64,000 bases of DNA, taken from Gracilaria domingensis. Lineage: Eukaryota > Rhodophyta > Florideophyceae > Gracilariales > Gracilariaceae. Both the position numbers and the translations under genes were made by a program. Shown piece after piece: positions 49,184 to 59,565 of the stretch. Under the pieces are notes generated by a model, which made no database searches, was not told the DNA's origin, and saw only the letters and a list, made by a program, of their open reading frames with translations. The stretch spans positions 248,001 through 312,000 of the forward strand of contig VCMS01000139.1 of assembly GCA_022539475.1 (NCBI GenBank), given 5' to 3'. Position 1 is the first letter of the stretch; each line of letters opens with the position of its first letter.

Positions 49184-51061
49184 TCAGAGCGTATTGAGCC
49201 ACCACCACGCGCGATGGACGATGGAGCTGCTCTGCCAGCGGCACTCTTCGCGCACGAGATCGTTTGCAACGTGAGCGTCGCCCGAGTGCATCGTTAGTCG
49301 CGCGCCGTCCTCAGCAGGCGGCAGCGTCACACCGCACGGCGCCTTGAAGTTCAGCACGCGCTGCCGACGGATGCGGCAGTCGCGCGTGCGCGCGCACCAG
49401 TCGCGCATGAACAGCGTCTCCTCGCCAACCAGCACCACGTGCTGCGCCGTCGCGCACAGCTCGTCTGCGCCGATGCGGCGACACAGCGTGTCGGCCAGTA
49501 AGCGCCGTCGAAGTGGGTGGCGCTGACGGCGCATGGCGTCGTGTGCGTCGATGATTTGCACCACGGACCGCCCGGAGATCGTCGTTTCTTCGCCGATGCA
49601 TTCGACGCCGGTTGTCGTTATGTTTGGCGACGGCGAGGGCGGTGCTTCTGCTTGCCTGGGCTTGATTAGCATCCCGCTGGATAGCAGTGGCTTTCCGTTC
49701 CCGGTTGTGCCGAAGATTAGCCAGTTCGAGCTGCCGCTCTTGCCTACCATCCCAGATGCAAGCCATTCCATGCTGCGTTGAGATTGTGAGATCGACAAGA
49801 ACTTGCTGCCTTCCGCTCTTAACAGTGCCGGTCGTTGGTTGTTCAGCTTTCGCTTCTCCTCCCAATCTGGTGCCGTCTGGTTCAGCGCCTCTGCCGTGTT
49901 AATAAGCAGCACGGGCGGGTTTCTCGTTGTGGGGCTCCTCATCGTGTCGCATGCAACCATGACAGACTTAACTGCTTTCTGGTATTCCAAATCACGCTCA
50001 ATCTTCACCTTGGTTCTGTTCACGTTCACCAGCGTGTCGTCCATCTCCTCGACAACCACGTGCCCTTGGTTGTTGTTGCGAGCCACATAGCTCGCTGTAA
50101 CGCCCTGACCATCCGTACAGAGCGAGATTGCTCTTTGCAACTCGTTTTCGAAATCACGCACTCCGGCCACTGTCATTTTATCCGTGTTCATCTTGGTCAG
50201 CGTTAGCTTCGACGTCGGCGTCAGCCCAATCTGCAGGCTCCGTTTTCCGACAACGTATAGAGAACGGCCCATACTCTCAGCGCTCCAGAACGTCTCGCTA
50301 ACAACGTTTTCTCCGTCACTGATTAGAGCTGTTTTCACAATATCTCCGCTCGCATTCGCGACCTCGGCTACCAGAGCTTTTTGCAGCCCTTCAAACCTCT
50401 CGCTGTTCACCGTTCCAACAAGCGTCACATTCCTGGTACCGTTGTTTGTGCTTGAGGTATATCCTACCCAATCGTAATGCTCCCCGGCCCCACCAAGTTG
50501 TCGCAATAACAACTGCTTCCCCTGCGAATTGTATCGCATCAGCGCCATTCCAGGATCAGTCATTCCTTCCTCACCTTTATCGATCCCTGTGGTGCTACCA
50601 GCTACCCACACGTCATCTCCTTCGTTTGTACTGGTAATCACAAACTTGGCGTCCTTCGAACAGGGACATGAGCGCTTCATCCACTTGAGAACGAGGTTTT
50701 CGCCGTCCAGTTCTGCCTGCAGTATGAGCGCAGAGCTCCCGGACTTGCCAACCATATCTACTTCGTTTGTTATATTTGGATGAGTGCTCACTTGTTGGTA
50801 TGTGACTACTCCGGTTAAACTGAGTATGTTACCATCGAGAACGCCGGAATCGATTTTTGCAGTCACCCTGTTGTCCTTGAATAGTACCTCCAGGGAATTG
50901 TTCGAAAAGCGGTCGGGTTGCTTTGCAGTTGGACCTGCAGCTGTTTTATTCTTTTGCTCCGAGTCCCGTATAACCGGGAAAAGTACCCCTCCCCAGACTG
51001 GCTGACTTCCGAAGAGCACGGCCAATACGACAATTGACCAAAGCCGGGTTCTTAGTATCAT
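49184..51061 (-). CDS. Large secreted protein with propeller-like repeats and Arg/Cys-rich C-terminus
   Basis: 625 residues. The signal peptide is residues 1-24 (MILRTRLWSIVVLAVLFGSQPVWG). The body (about 50-480) is beta-rich with repeats of the kind GKSGSSALILQAELDGENL, GKSGSSNWLIFGTTGNGKP and DVWVAGSTTG, reminiscent of seven-bladed SBBP-type propellers in secreted bacterial and algal proteins. It has at least six N-x-S/T sequons. After a Pro-rich linker (EAPPSPSPNI) the last 120 residues change character: Arg- and Cys-rich (MRRQRHPLRRRLLADTLCRR, RDWCARTRDCRIRRQRVL), encoded by GC-rich DNA, unlike the rest. The C-terminal part could be a separate binding module. Function unknown, extracellular. 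TATA box about 125 bp upstream of the ATG. Confidence 0.78.
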   Translation of the reverse strand: MILRTRLWSIVVLAVLFGSQPVWGGVLFPVIRDSEQKNKTAAGPTAKQPDRFSNNSLEVLFKDNRVTAKIDSGVLDGNILSLTGVVTYQQVSTHPNITNEVDMVGKSGSSALILQAELDGENLVLKWMKRSCPCSKDAKFVITSTNEGDDVWVAGSTTGIDKGEEGMTDPGMALMRYNSQGKQLLLRQLGGAGEHYDWVGYTSSTNNGTRNVTLVGTVNSERFEGLQKALVAEVANASGDIVKTALISDGENVVSETFWSAESMGRSLYVVGKRSLQIGLTPTSKLTLTKMNTDKMTVAGVRDFENELQRAISLCTDGQGVTASYVARNNNQGHVVVEEMDDTLVNVNRTKVKIERDLEYQKAVKSVMVACDTMRSPTTRNPPVLLINTAEALNQTAPDWEEKRKLNNQRPALLRAEGSKFLSISQSQRSMEWLASGMVGKSGSSNWLIFGTTGNGKPLLSSGMLIKPRQAEAPPSPSPNITTTGVECIGEETTISGRSVVQIIDAHDAMRRQRHPLRRRLLADTLCRRIGADELCATAQHVVLVGEETLFMRDWCARTRDCRIRRQRVLNFKAPCGVTLPPAEDGARLTMHSGDAHVANDLVREECRWQSSSIVHRAWWWLNTL

Positions 51062-51184
51062 GCTTGCGAGTGTACTGGAAAGCGCAAGAGATGTTTGGTC
51101 TTGTTGTTGTCGAGAATCACAACTTGTGTACAGAGTAGTGGTCGTATGCCAGGAACCCTGTTGCTATGCGTGGGAGGTTCACCG

Positions 51185-51191
51185 CTATATA
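51185..51191 (-). promoter_or_regulatory. TATA box of the large secreted protein
   Basis: TATATAG on the minus strand, about 125 bp upstream of the ATG at 51061. Confidence 0.55.
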
Positions 51192-53642
51192 GTCCCTCTA
51201 CTGGGTCCGTTTCCGGTGAATGGGTACTAGCGCGATGTCTGGGAGGAGCACACCGTCACCGCGTGAATTCAGATACTGGTAAAGATAAACCGTGTACAGG
51301 TGAAGGACAATGAGTCACTATGATTCGGAGCAGGCAGTCATTGTAAGACTCCCATTAATCCAGAATTCAAAGCGCTATTGCCGTGCTTCCCAAAACGGAG
51401 TACATGACAAGGAGCATTTAGGGGGTTGTACGGCTGTGTTGCCGCTGAGGCCCATATGCTCCACCATAGTCTTAGTCCTTGCTTCCCCATAAGACAAGAC
51501 GTTTGACGATGTGCATGAAGTTATGCTAACGACATGGGGCTACTCATTTACCGGTGTTACATGGCTTTTTGAATGATGATTATACACCAAAGTTAACAAC
51601 TTTTTGCAGGCCAGTTTGAGTCAGAACATTGACTAAGATCAAGTATGAAATGAGAAATGAGTGCCACTGCTTGTCTAAATGTGGATTTCTATCTTTGCGC
51701 AACATAATGCACTATCCGCTGTAGCTGAAAAGAGTTCTAGAAGGATTAATTGCGGAATGAACTTTGTTGTCTTATGCTTTCTAAAGAGGGGCCAGTGCTC
51801 TGCAACGCGAAATACTTCAGGACATAAGCAGAATATAATCCCCATGATGTCTGAAGGAAGGTGGAGATCCTGTTTGCTGCAATTTGTTCGTGAACCGGTG
51901 CATCTGAGATCTTGAACGTTGTAGTAGTTTCGTTGAGGACCTACCTTGGTAGATGTGCTCGAGCAACACACCGAGGGTATTACTTTCACAGCACTGTCAC
52001 TTTCAGTCATGGGGAAATCGGAACAGCTTTATGCTTCATGCATACAACGATGACATGATACTTAGGTTCCTAGACAAGGTGCGATTCATGCGAATGGGCG
52101 AAGATGCCGAAATGAACACATTTTCCGAAAGGTCGCGAGGGCTCTTCTTCTTCTTTAATGCGGACGTTAACCCTTCAACTGCAAGGCCAAATGAGAATAA
52201 TGTAGACAGTCTCTCTCTTGCTAAGAAGGTCAGAACTGATGAGGATGTTGTGTGTTCAACTCAGGCTGAGTCTTAAAGGGCACCGATGTTTGGAGAACGT
52301 CGGAGAAGTACTCAGTGGGATAAGACGACGATAGAAAGCTATGGATAAGGCAGAAGGGTGGCTTGAAGCTCAAACATGGCCTTTTGAGTTCTTTGTCTGT
52401 TTGAGTTTGTCTTTTAAGATTGAAGACTACATACTGCTTAAACGGAGGAAAAAGGAAGGTACGCGGACAGTGTCTCTGAGACACGCCGAGCTGGAGGCTT
52501 CGACTATTCAGAAGGGAAGAAGGAGGACCTTGAAACGAGTACCGGATATTTGGATAAAGGAATACATTTACGGCTTTCTGTTACTGATGCAGATGTTTCA
52601 CGGTATTTCGAACGAATGAACGGTCAAGGGGGTGCACTGAATGTTTATAGTTCGCTACCGATACGACGTTCCGGGTAAGATCATTATGTTTCGGTATAGT
52701 GGATGATGGGATCGCACCACGACCTTCTTCTCGTGAGTGGATGCAATCCAGTGCACACGGCATCCTCGACAAGAGAGACCCTTCTCCTGATGTCAGAAGA
52801 CATACACTCTGTGCGGTAAAAATAAGAGCAAACTACAACACAAAGCGTCCTAGAAAGTAGAGATGCTATTTTTCAGTTGGGAGGATTAGGTTCTCAGGAC
52901 AGGAATGCCCAACCTTCAAAGGAGACGGTCGCAGAGGAGTGATTGGGAATCTGAAGACACCGCCAAGGCGATAGTCGTCGATCTTAAGTTCATCTCGAGC
53001 TCTTACGCGTCACATTCGCTGAAGTAGGTCCACTTCTGCGTTCTTCAAAGAGTCCAGCTTCATGACAAGCTGCACTATGACTGTGAAGTACATGGACTGA
53101 CAATGCACGTTATGATTATTTCGATCTCGGCATTGGAAGGTTTGAAGAAGGAGGAACATGAAGACTATGCGATATTGGTTCGGGAAATGCAGCGACCGCT
53201 GTTCGTGCTGGCAAAGCACTAGAGCTGCACCTTTATTGACGAGTTCTTCAAACTGCTGTTCTGCAGGATGTTCTAGGTAGGATGCGGTCGGTTCACATCG
53301 GAGTATGAAGCTGTCTCTGCTTCCTTTTTCATGTGTTTACTCTGCGTTGCTAAAGAAGCTTCATTTCTCGAAGCCCGTAGCAACTGGGGAGCTTGAACGA
53401 ACGAAGCAATGGCACATGGCCCGTAAAAAAAAGCGGGAGAGATGGGCCTGTTCGTCGCACAGAGTACAACTCCTTGTCGAACACATGAAATAAACGGAGA
53501 TACTGTACGTGGTAGAGAGAATCGACGGCTATCCCGATATGTTCCCTGCATCACCGTCTCTCGCCAAAGTGAAAGTAAGCGCCCAGGGCATGGAACCTGT
53601 AATGTTTACCCGTCCTCAAAACTGCTTTGGTGCTACTGCGCA
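51192..53642. other. Gene-poor stretch with one LINE end
   Basis: About 2.4 kb of short open frames and LINE copy 5. The 67 codons open upstream of the GT14 start are not supported as coding. Confidence 0.5.
52142..52290 (-). mobile_element. LINE 3'-end fragment, copy 5, with (GAA)n tail
   Basis: On the minus strand it reads KTQPELNTQHPHQF, then a frame disturbance and LLSKRETV, parallel to LPELIRQYPQRMLAFLKRENF of copy 3. It ends ACGTCCGCATTAAAGAAGAAGAAG in three adjacent blocks (GTCC, ATTAAAG, GAAGAAG). Decayed and strongly 5'-truncated. Confidence 0.55.
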
Positions 53643-54869
53643 ATGCGTTTTCGAGGACAACATCAACGAAGGATATGGCGCAAGTCACGAGCACTGTCCC
53701 TTCTCCCATGCATTGTTCTTGCTTTCGCATTGTACAAATGGTGCTTCCCACAGCTTATGTCTACGGCTCGCCTAGCTTATGCTATTCAGATGTCGCCGGC
53801 TAATTACCATTTGCTCCCGCGATTGATGCGAGCTTTATACGACCAGGACAACTACTATGCTCTTCACTTTGACCCAAAGATTGCTCCAGCTGACGTGAAA
53901 CAACAGCTGTTGGACATGTGGAACACGCTACGAGCTTCAGGGATATCGTACAGACATGAGAACGTTGTTGTTCTCAAACCGGAAATCGTTACGTACAGAG
54001 GGATAACGATGACTCTCAACTTCCTTACTTGTGCAGAGAAGCTGTTATCTGTTGGAGACTGGGATTTTTTCATCAATCTTTCTGGGGCGGACTTTCCAAC
54101 TGCATCGCAAAAGACCATGAAGAAACTGCTGTATCGAACACGAAATGCGAATTTTGTTGAATGGAAAGCACGTCGCACCTGGGGATCGTACGCAAAGCGA
54201 CGACTAGGTCACTTTTATGTGGACACGGGTCTGGTTACCAGGAGTTCAGAAAATGGAAGTTATCTGACCGGCTACGGGAGTGACGATGTTGACGCAGCAG
54301 ACGAAGGCGCGCATGTACGGAATCCAATCGCCGATCACGTCGACTTTACGCTGGCAAAATCGTCCGGATGGTTGATTCTGTCGAAAAGATTCACAAGGTT
54401 CCTGCTGAGAAACTCGCAGTCGAAGAAACTTTTGATGGCGTTGGCGTATTCGGATGCGTCTGACGAGCATTACTTTGGAAGCATGTTATGGAACAGTGGG
54501 TTTCGAGACACGGTGGTCAACAGTAACATGCGAAACATTTTCTTCGTGGCGCCGAATGGAAGCTTTGCGCTTGGTGCGGATGGGAGGCGACGGAGACAAC
54601 ATCCGTTCTGGGTGGACGAGTTGGATGAGGACGGGAAGGAGTTGATGTTTTGGCGGCAACTATGGAATGAACCTGCGTTCTTCACGCGCAAGATTCGGGC
54701 GCTGAATGGGTTTTGCGCGCGTGTGGAGCGCGAAATGATAGGACTTGGGGACAAGGTGGACAAGGTGCGAGTTGGCGAATACGAGGCAGCGTTGACAAAA
54801 TCGTTCTCCGCACTCGTAGAGCCCTTGTTGGCGCGAACAGTTGCGGACGCGGAGGAAGACGAGTGGTGA
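53643..54869 (+). CDS. Core-2/I-branching-type glycosyltransferase (GT14)
   Basis: 408 residues from the ATG at 53643, giving a type II Golgi protein: short basic cytosolic tail (MRFRGQHQRRIWRKSR), anchor about 17-36 (ALSLLPCIVLAFALYKW), lumenal domain. Family features: LAYAIQMSPANYHLLPRLMRALYDQDNYYALHFDPK near the front (quoted as ALYDQDNYYALHFDPK), NVVVLKPEIVTYRGITMTL, DWDFFINLSGADFP (family W+fINLSG.DyPl), and YSDASDEHYFGSMLWNS (family pDE.ff.T+l.nS). GT14 enzymes transfer GlcNAc, Xyl or GlcA from nucleotide sugars; the substrate here is unknown. Single exon. It fits with the GT77 and FkbM genes nearby in glycan modification. Confidence 0.9.
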   Translation: MRFRGQHQRRIWRKSRALSLLPCIVLAFALYKWCFPQLMSTARLAYAIQMSPANYHLLPRLMRALYDQDNYYALHFDPKIAPADVKQQLLDMWNTLRASGISYRHENVVVLKPEIVTYRGITMTLNFLTCAEKLLSVGDWDFFINLSGADFPTASQKTMKKLLYRTRNANFVEWKARRTWGSYAKRRLGHFYVDTGLVTRSSENGSYLTGYGSDDVDAADEGAHVRNPIADHVDFTLAKSSGWLILSKRFTRFLLRNSQSKKLLMALAYSDASDEHYFGSMLWNSGFRDTVVNSNMRNIFFVAPNGSFALGADGRRRRQHPFWVDELDEDGKELMFWRQLWNEPAFFTRKIRALNGFCARVEREMIGLGDKVDKVRVGEYEAALTKSFSALVEPLLARTVADAEEDEW

Positions 54870-55002
54870 GATTTGGGCGGTGGCGGGCAATGTAAAGTGA
54901 AACAGTGCACAAAGTGACCTGTTTTTTAGTTGCGAGTTAGAACGAGGCTCTCTCTCAGAGAAAACATATTGGGGGATATACAGCAAGGCGTGACGATGAC
55001 GA

Positions 55003-55857
55003 TCACGCGGGCATGTGCGGGAAGCGATGCACATCGCCGTCGTGGCCGCATTTGCTGGCGCCGCAGCGGCGCCTCATCTCGTGCGTGGGCGGCACAGGCT
55101 CGCCACACACGCGCTGCAAGTCGTGCTCATCGCTCATGTCGAACTGCGCGCCCTCGTTCTCATCGTCGGCGACGTCATTCTCCGCGGGGTCCATGTCGAG
55201 GTGCTCGACGTCGTGGCCGTCATCCATGACGGCCGGGTTGACGTACCAGATGCCCTTGACGACAAACCTGGCCAGCTTCTTGTCGCTGAGAATGCAGTTG
55301 TTGTGCAGCACGAGCGGCTCGCCGCCGTAGCACATGTCGACGATGCGGCGCCTCGGCAGGTGGAAGATCTTGGAGCCGTTGACAATCTCGCCGCCCGTCG
55401 GAAACAGCTGCGGCGACAGCACGTGCGCCGACACGTCCCGCCAGCGGCAGCCCAGCGGGCGCGGGCCGCGCGGCGCGCCGACGTGCGGCAGCTCGGCGGA
55501 GGCGTTGCGCAGCACGGAGCCGCCAAACGCGCGCGCGCACATGACGCGGTTGAACACGACCTGGTCGTTCTCGTCGTCGCCCGGGAACGCCAGCAGCGCG
55601 CGGAACAGCGCGCGCGTGGCGGCGCTGGAGCGCGCGTAGTAGAAGCCCGAGTTGAGCAGGCTGCGCGGCCACGCGGTCTGCACCAGCAGGTCGGCGGCGG
55701 CGGCGTCCAGCAGGCGCGCCACGCGCGGGAAGGCGCCGCGGCACCACACGACGTCGGCGTCCGTGAACAGCACGTCCAGCCCGGCGTCCAGCACCGCCTT
55801 GACGGCGGCGAGCTTGCGCTTGGACAGCAGGTTGAAGCGCGCCGACCCGAACAGCGC

Positions 55858-55892
<35 letters not shown>

Positions 55893-56233
55893 GCAGGCGC
55901 ACGGAGGCGAGCCCCGCGTCGCGCGCGAAGCGGTGCGCGTCGTCGTCCAGCGCGAAGACGAGCAGGCGCGCGGGCGGCAGGCCGGCGCGGCGCAGCGAGC
56001 ACGCCAGGTTGAGCGCGTAGTGCCGGAACGCGAAGTTGACGGCGGTGAGCACGACCACACGCCGGCGCGTGAGCGGCAGCGGCAGCGCCACACGCGCGGC
56101 GGCGCGCGCGACGCGCGTGCCGCCGCCGGCGCGCAGCAGCGCGCGCAGCGCCAGCGCGGCGGCGCCGCAAAGCGCGCATATCAGCAGCGCGCCGCGCGCC
56201 GCGCGCCGCCGCCGCGCGCCGCGCCTCGCCCGC

Positions 56234-56293
<60 letters not shown>

Positions 56294-56298
56294 TTCAT
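55003..56298 (-). CDS. GT77-type glycosyltransferase (nucleotide-diphospho-sugar transferase)
   Basis: 431 residues from the ATG at 56298, the first ATG in the open frame. N-terminal MKTTTTTT then a poly-Ala tract, an Arg-rich stretch, then a signal anchor (about 35-56, ARGALLICALCGAAALALRALL). The catalytic domain has LDVLFTDADVVWCRG with the DxD motif (Asp180/Asp182), followed by LLVQTAWPRSLLNSGFYYARS (family NsGf), and GDDENDQVVFNRVM, as in plant RRA/XEG113/RGXT-like GT77 enzymes. A poly-Gly run (about 137-146) and the Ala tract come from (GCC)n repeats. Golgi location inferred. Coding DNA is extremely GC-rich, unlike the GT14 gene next door. The C-terminus is acidic, then Cys/His-containing. 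Confidence 0.85.
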
Positions 56299-56304
56299 CG
56301 CGCC

Positions 56305-56338
<34 letters not shown>

Positions 56339-56487
56339 GCCGCCGCGCAGCGCCCCGCCGCCAACCGGCTTTAACCGCCGCGCGCCGCGGCCGACACGTG
56401 GCGCGTCGCTCCGCGCGCGCCGCTTATCTGCGTCTGCCGCCGCGCGCGCCGCTGACGGCGCCCGCCGCCCGCCGCACCGCCGCCGCC

Positions 56488-56835
56488 ATGAGCGCCGAGA
56501 GCGCCGCGCCGCCGGCGCGCGCCGCCGATCGCGGCGAGCGCGCGCGCATCGTGCTGGCGCCGCAGCGCGACGACGTCGTGGACGAGCAGCTGCTGGCGTC
56601 GCTGGACGCGGCGCTGCCCGCGCCGCGCGATCTGTCGCTGCTGCGCAAGAACCCGCTGGTGCCCGCCGGCGCGCTGGCCACCGCCGCCGTGCTCGCCGCC
56701 GGGCTGCTGGCGTTCCGCGCCGGCAACACGCGCCTGTCGCAGACCATGATGCGCGCGCGCGTCGTCGCGCAGGCCGCCACGCTGGGCGTGCTCGGCGCAT
56801 CCGTCACGCAGCAGCGCCAAAAGCGCGCGCAATAA
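56488..56835 (+). CDS. HIG1-domain mitochondrial protein (RCF1/HIGD type)
   Basis: 115 residues from the ATG at 56488 (CGCCATGAGC). The HIG1 domain is at about 48-105: LLRKNPLVPAGALATAAVL is the family start (RxNPLxPxGxxxT), then a second helix with FRAGNTRLSQTMMRARVVAQ (family G…R…sQ.mmR.RV.aQ). Two transmembrane helices form a hairpin in the mitochondrial inner membrane, where the family assists respiratory supercomplex and cytochrome c oxidase assembly. Divergent from GT77, with 189 bp between their ATGs. The stop is followed at once by AAAAAGAGCG. Confidence 0.85.
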   Translation: MSAESAAPPARAADRGERARIVLAPQRDDVVDEQLLASLDAALPAPRDLSLLRKNPLVPAGALATAAVLAAGLLAFRAGNTRLSQTMMRARVVAQAATLGVLGASVTQQRQKRAQ

Positions 56836-57066
56836 AAAGAGCGCGCGCTCCGCACGCCGCGGCGCTGCTCTGCAGAGCCCCCCCAGCGCCCACCCACCCC
56901 CCCCCCCCCGTGTCGTCGTCGGTCTCCGCCGTCGCCCGCCACCCCACCCCCCTCCCCCCAACCACTCCCCCCCCATCCCTACCCCTTCCGCACCCTAGCC
57001 CGCCCACCCTCGTCCGCCCTCCGCCCCCGCCCGCGCGCCGCGCCCCTCGTCGCCGCCTCCCGCACC

Positions 57067-57786
57067 ATGTCGCCCTCGCCGCAATCCAAGTCGCGCCTCC
57101 GCCTCAACTACCTGCTGCAACACCCGTCCGCGGACGCCTCGTCCGCGCCGCTGCCGTCGCTCTCTGACCTCCAACGGCCGCTGTCGTCGCCGCCAGCACT
57201 GCCGCCGCCGCGCGCGCTCTCGGCCGACAGCGCGCTGCCGTACGCGTCGTCGCCGCTCTCCGCGCACGCCGCGCTGCACAGCATGCCCACCTCGCCGGCC
57301 GCGCCGTCGCCGCTGCCAGCGCGTCACGCGCGCGCGCCCATGCACTCGCCGCCGCGCGCCGCCTTCCCGTCCGGCCCGTCGTTCGCGCCCACGCCGCCGC
57401 CGCCCGCCGCGCCGCGCGCGCTGGACAAGCGCGAGCTGCGCCGCATGAAGAACCGCATCTCGGCCGCGCGCTCGCGGCAGCGGAAGAGCGACACGTTCGA
57501 CAGCCTCACGCGCGAGCTGGCCGAGGCCAAGCAGGTGATCCACGCGTTGACGGTGCAGCTGGCGCGGCGCAACGAGGCGGTGGTGGTGGCCGTGCCGCAC
57601 GATCTGCGCCAGGTGCTGGGGCGCGACTACGTGTCGGTGGACTTCCTCATGGACGTGCTGCGCGGCTTCGTGGCGCGCGGCGGCGGCGGCGGCGGCGGCG
57701 GAGGCGGGAGCGGCGGCGGCGGCGGCGGCGGAGCGGACGGCGGAGGCCGAGCGCTGTCCACGCGGCACGCGCCGCTTTTGAATTGA
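57067..57786 (+). CDS. bZIP transcription factor
   Basis: 239 residues from the ATG at 57067 (GCACCATG). Residues 1-115 are Ser/Pro/Ala-rich with a possible activation function. The basic region is residues 120-140: DKRELRRMKNRISAARSRQR with the invariant N-x7-R (Asn129, Arg137). The zipper follows (about 145-170, DSLTRELAEAKQVIHALTVQL); it is short and its heptad leucines are imperfect. Then DLRQVLGRDYVSVDFLMDVL and a poly-Gly tail encoded by (GGC)n. Nuclear, DNA-binding as a dimer; target sites unknown. GC-rich like its neighbours. It starts 231 bp after the HIG1 stop on the same strand. Confidence 0.88.
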   Translation: MSPSPQSKSRLRLNYLLQHPSADASSAPLPSLSDLQRPLSSPPALPPPRALSADSALPYASSPLSAHAALHSMPTSPAAPSPLPARHARAPMHSPPRAAFPSGPSFAPTPPPPAAPRALDKRELRRMKNRISAARSRQRKSDTFDSLTRELAEAKQVIHALTVQLARRNEAVVVAVPHDLRQVLGRDYVSVDFLMDVLRGFVARGGGGGGGGGGSGGGGGGGADGGGRALSTRHAPLLN

Positions 57787-59182
57787 CTTTGACATGACTG
57801 CGCTTCGCTTTTTTGAGTAGGTAAACGCGCTCGCGACAGCGCGAGCGCGACAGCACGACAGCAAATGCGCCGCGCGCAACACGCGCGCCGCCGCCGCCGA
57901 TGCCGCGCACTTGGCGCGCGCCGACGCCGCCGCCGCCGCGACCATCATGCCCGCCGCCGACGCCTTCCGGCCGCCGCCGCCGCGCCCGCTGTCAACCCCC
58001 TGCTGCTCGCCGCCGTGCCGCCGTACGTCATCCGCAGCCCTCTTCGTGCGCCGCGCGCGCTTCCACCGCCGCGCGCCTCGCGCCGCGCGCCTCGCTGCGC
58101 TGCTTCTTCCTCCGCGACGCGCTGCGCGCCTTGCTGCAGCCGCGCCGCCAACACAGCGTCCAGACGTGTCTCGCCGCCTGACCACTGCCTCACCCGCAGC
58201 TCTGCCGCACGCCGTCAAGCCCATCCACTGCCGCGCACGCTGTCGTGCGCCCCGTTCGAGCTTGCCTGCCACCGCCATGATGCGCCGCATCCGCGCAGCG
58301 TGGCCCGCATTGAGCAGTTTGCCGCCCGCTGCATGCCCTTGGCAACCGTCATCGCCACGGCGCCGCCATGCTGGAGAGCCACCTTGGCAACTGCCGTCAC
58401 TACCGTCTGTTTCCGCACCATTTTGCTGCGCATTCCACACGCGTCATCAACAGCCCCCACCCGCTCGCTCAACGCCTCCGGCTGCGTGCGAGCTCATGCT
58501 GATGTCAGGTCCATTCATACCTTTGTGCGCCACTTTCACAGCTTTGTCATTAAAGCACCACAACCGATGTCGTCCTCAGTGTCCCTGACGTCGAAACAGA
58601 CGAGAACGTGTCTCTTCTTTTCCATCAAGTAAAGATACCACTCGATGCATCGCTGGCTCAATCATACACCCGCGTCTATGAAGCAACTCAAGCAGCGACT
58701 GCGGCATGCCATATGGCACCTGTTGCAAAGCCAAATCAAAGGCGTGCATCATTCACACCTTCTGCTCCAGATTTTCGACGGCGTTCGAGGAATCCCTCGC
58801 CACCAGTTGCGGTTTCGACGCAATGAATACCCCTTCCATGCCGTCTTTGACGCCATCTCGTGGCTTCGGTATCACCTCTCCTTGATGTTTCCGAATATTC
58901 ACGCGTTACTTCCCAAGCCGAAAAGCTGCTTACAGAACGGTTCGTGAATTGGAGCAACTCTCATAGATACGAAGAATCGGAAACCAGCTTGCGAAAAGCT
59001 CATCACTTGAGCAGCAACCTCGTCACTTTCGAGCAAGTCAGTGTCTTAGATTTCCGAAACCTCTCCGTGATTGGACTGTCATCCATCACCATTCACAACC
59101 CGCGCCCGTCAAACTAATTGGTGCCACTTTCATCGACTCTCAGAAATGTGCAGTTGAGGTCTCGGGTCAGGTCCTCAGGGTT

Positions 59183-59209
59183 CGTTCTAGCTCTTCAAGA
59201 GCTAGAACG
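59183..59209. repeat. Perfect 13-bp inverted repeat with 1-nt spacer
   Basis: CGTTCTAGCTCTT, a single C, then the exact reverse complement. Same architecture as the hairpin at 40044-40078. Confidence 0.75.
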
Positions 59210-59565
59210 CGTGCAAAGAGTAGTTTCTGTGTTCCACCGACCACAGCATTCACATTCGAACTGTATCACGTGTTAATTACAATTATCCTAGCACCGTGGA
59301 GCTATCCACTTCATATTTAGCAGGAGGAGATTCCCCAATTTTGTTTCGCAAACCTCTATCAAGCCTGTGTGTTGAGATTGTTCGAAGACAATTCGCTCCT
59401 ACGATACAAGCAAAACGTCAACCTTCTGCTAAAAGGGTGATATCAAAAAGGAACAGTACAACGAACAGAAGGTCCGAATTCGTCAGGCGCCCTTGCCTTT
59501 GAGCACTGAAAGAGCATCTCTACTTAGATGTGAAGAATATTCAGAATCGAATCAGTACTTGAGTT

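Noticed and set aside
55015-56835. 606-codon plus-strand frame and 526-codon minus-strand frame across the GC-extreme block
   Set aside because: Stop codons are rare in such DNA in all frames. GT77 and HIG1 motifs identify the real frames; these are low-complexity shadows.
56995-58440. 481-codon minus-strand frame over the bZIP gene
   Set aside because: Arg/Ala/Gly low complexity from antisense of GC-rich coding DNA; the bZIP basic region on the plus strand is decisive.
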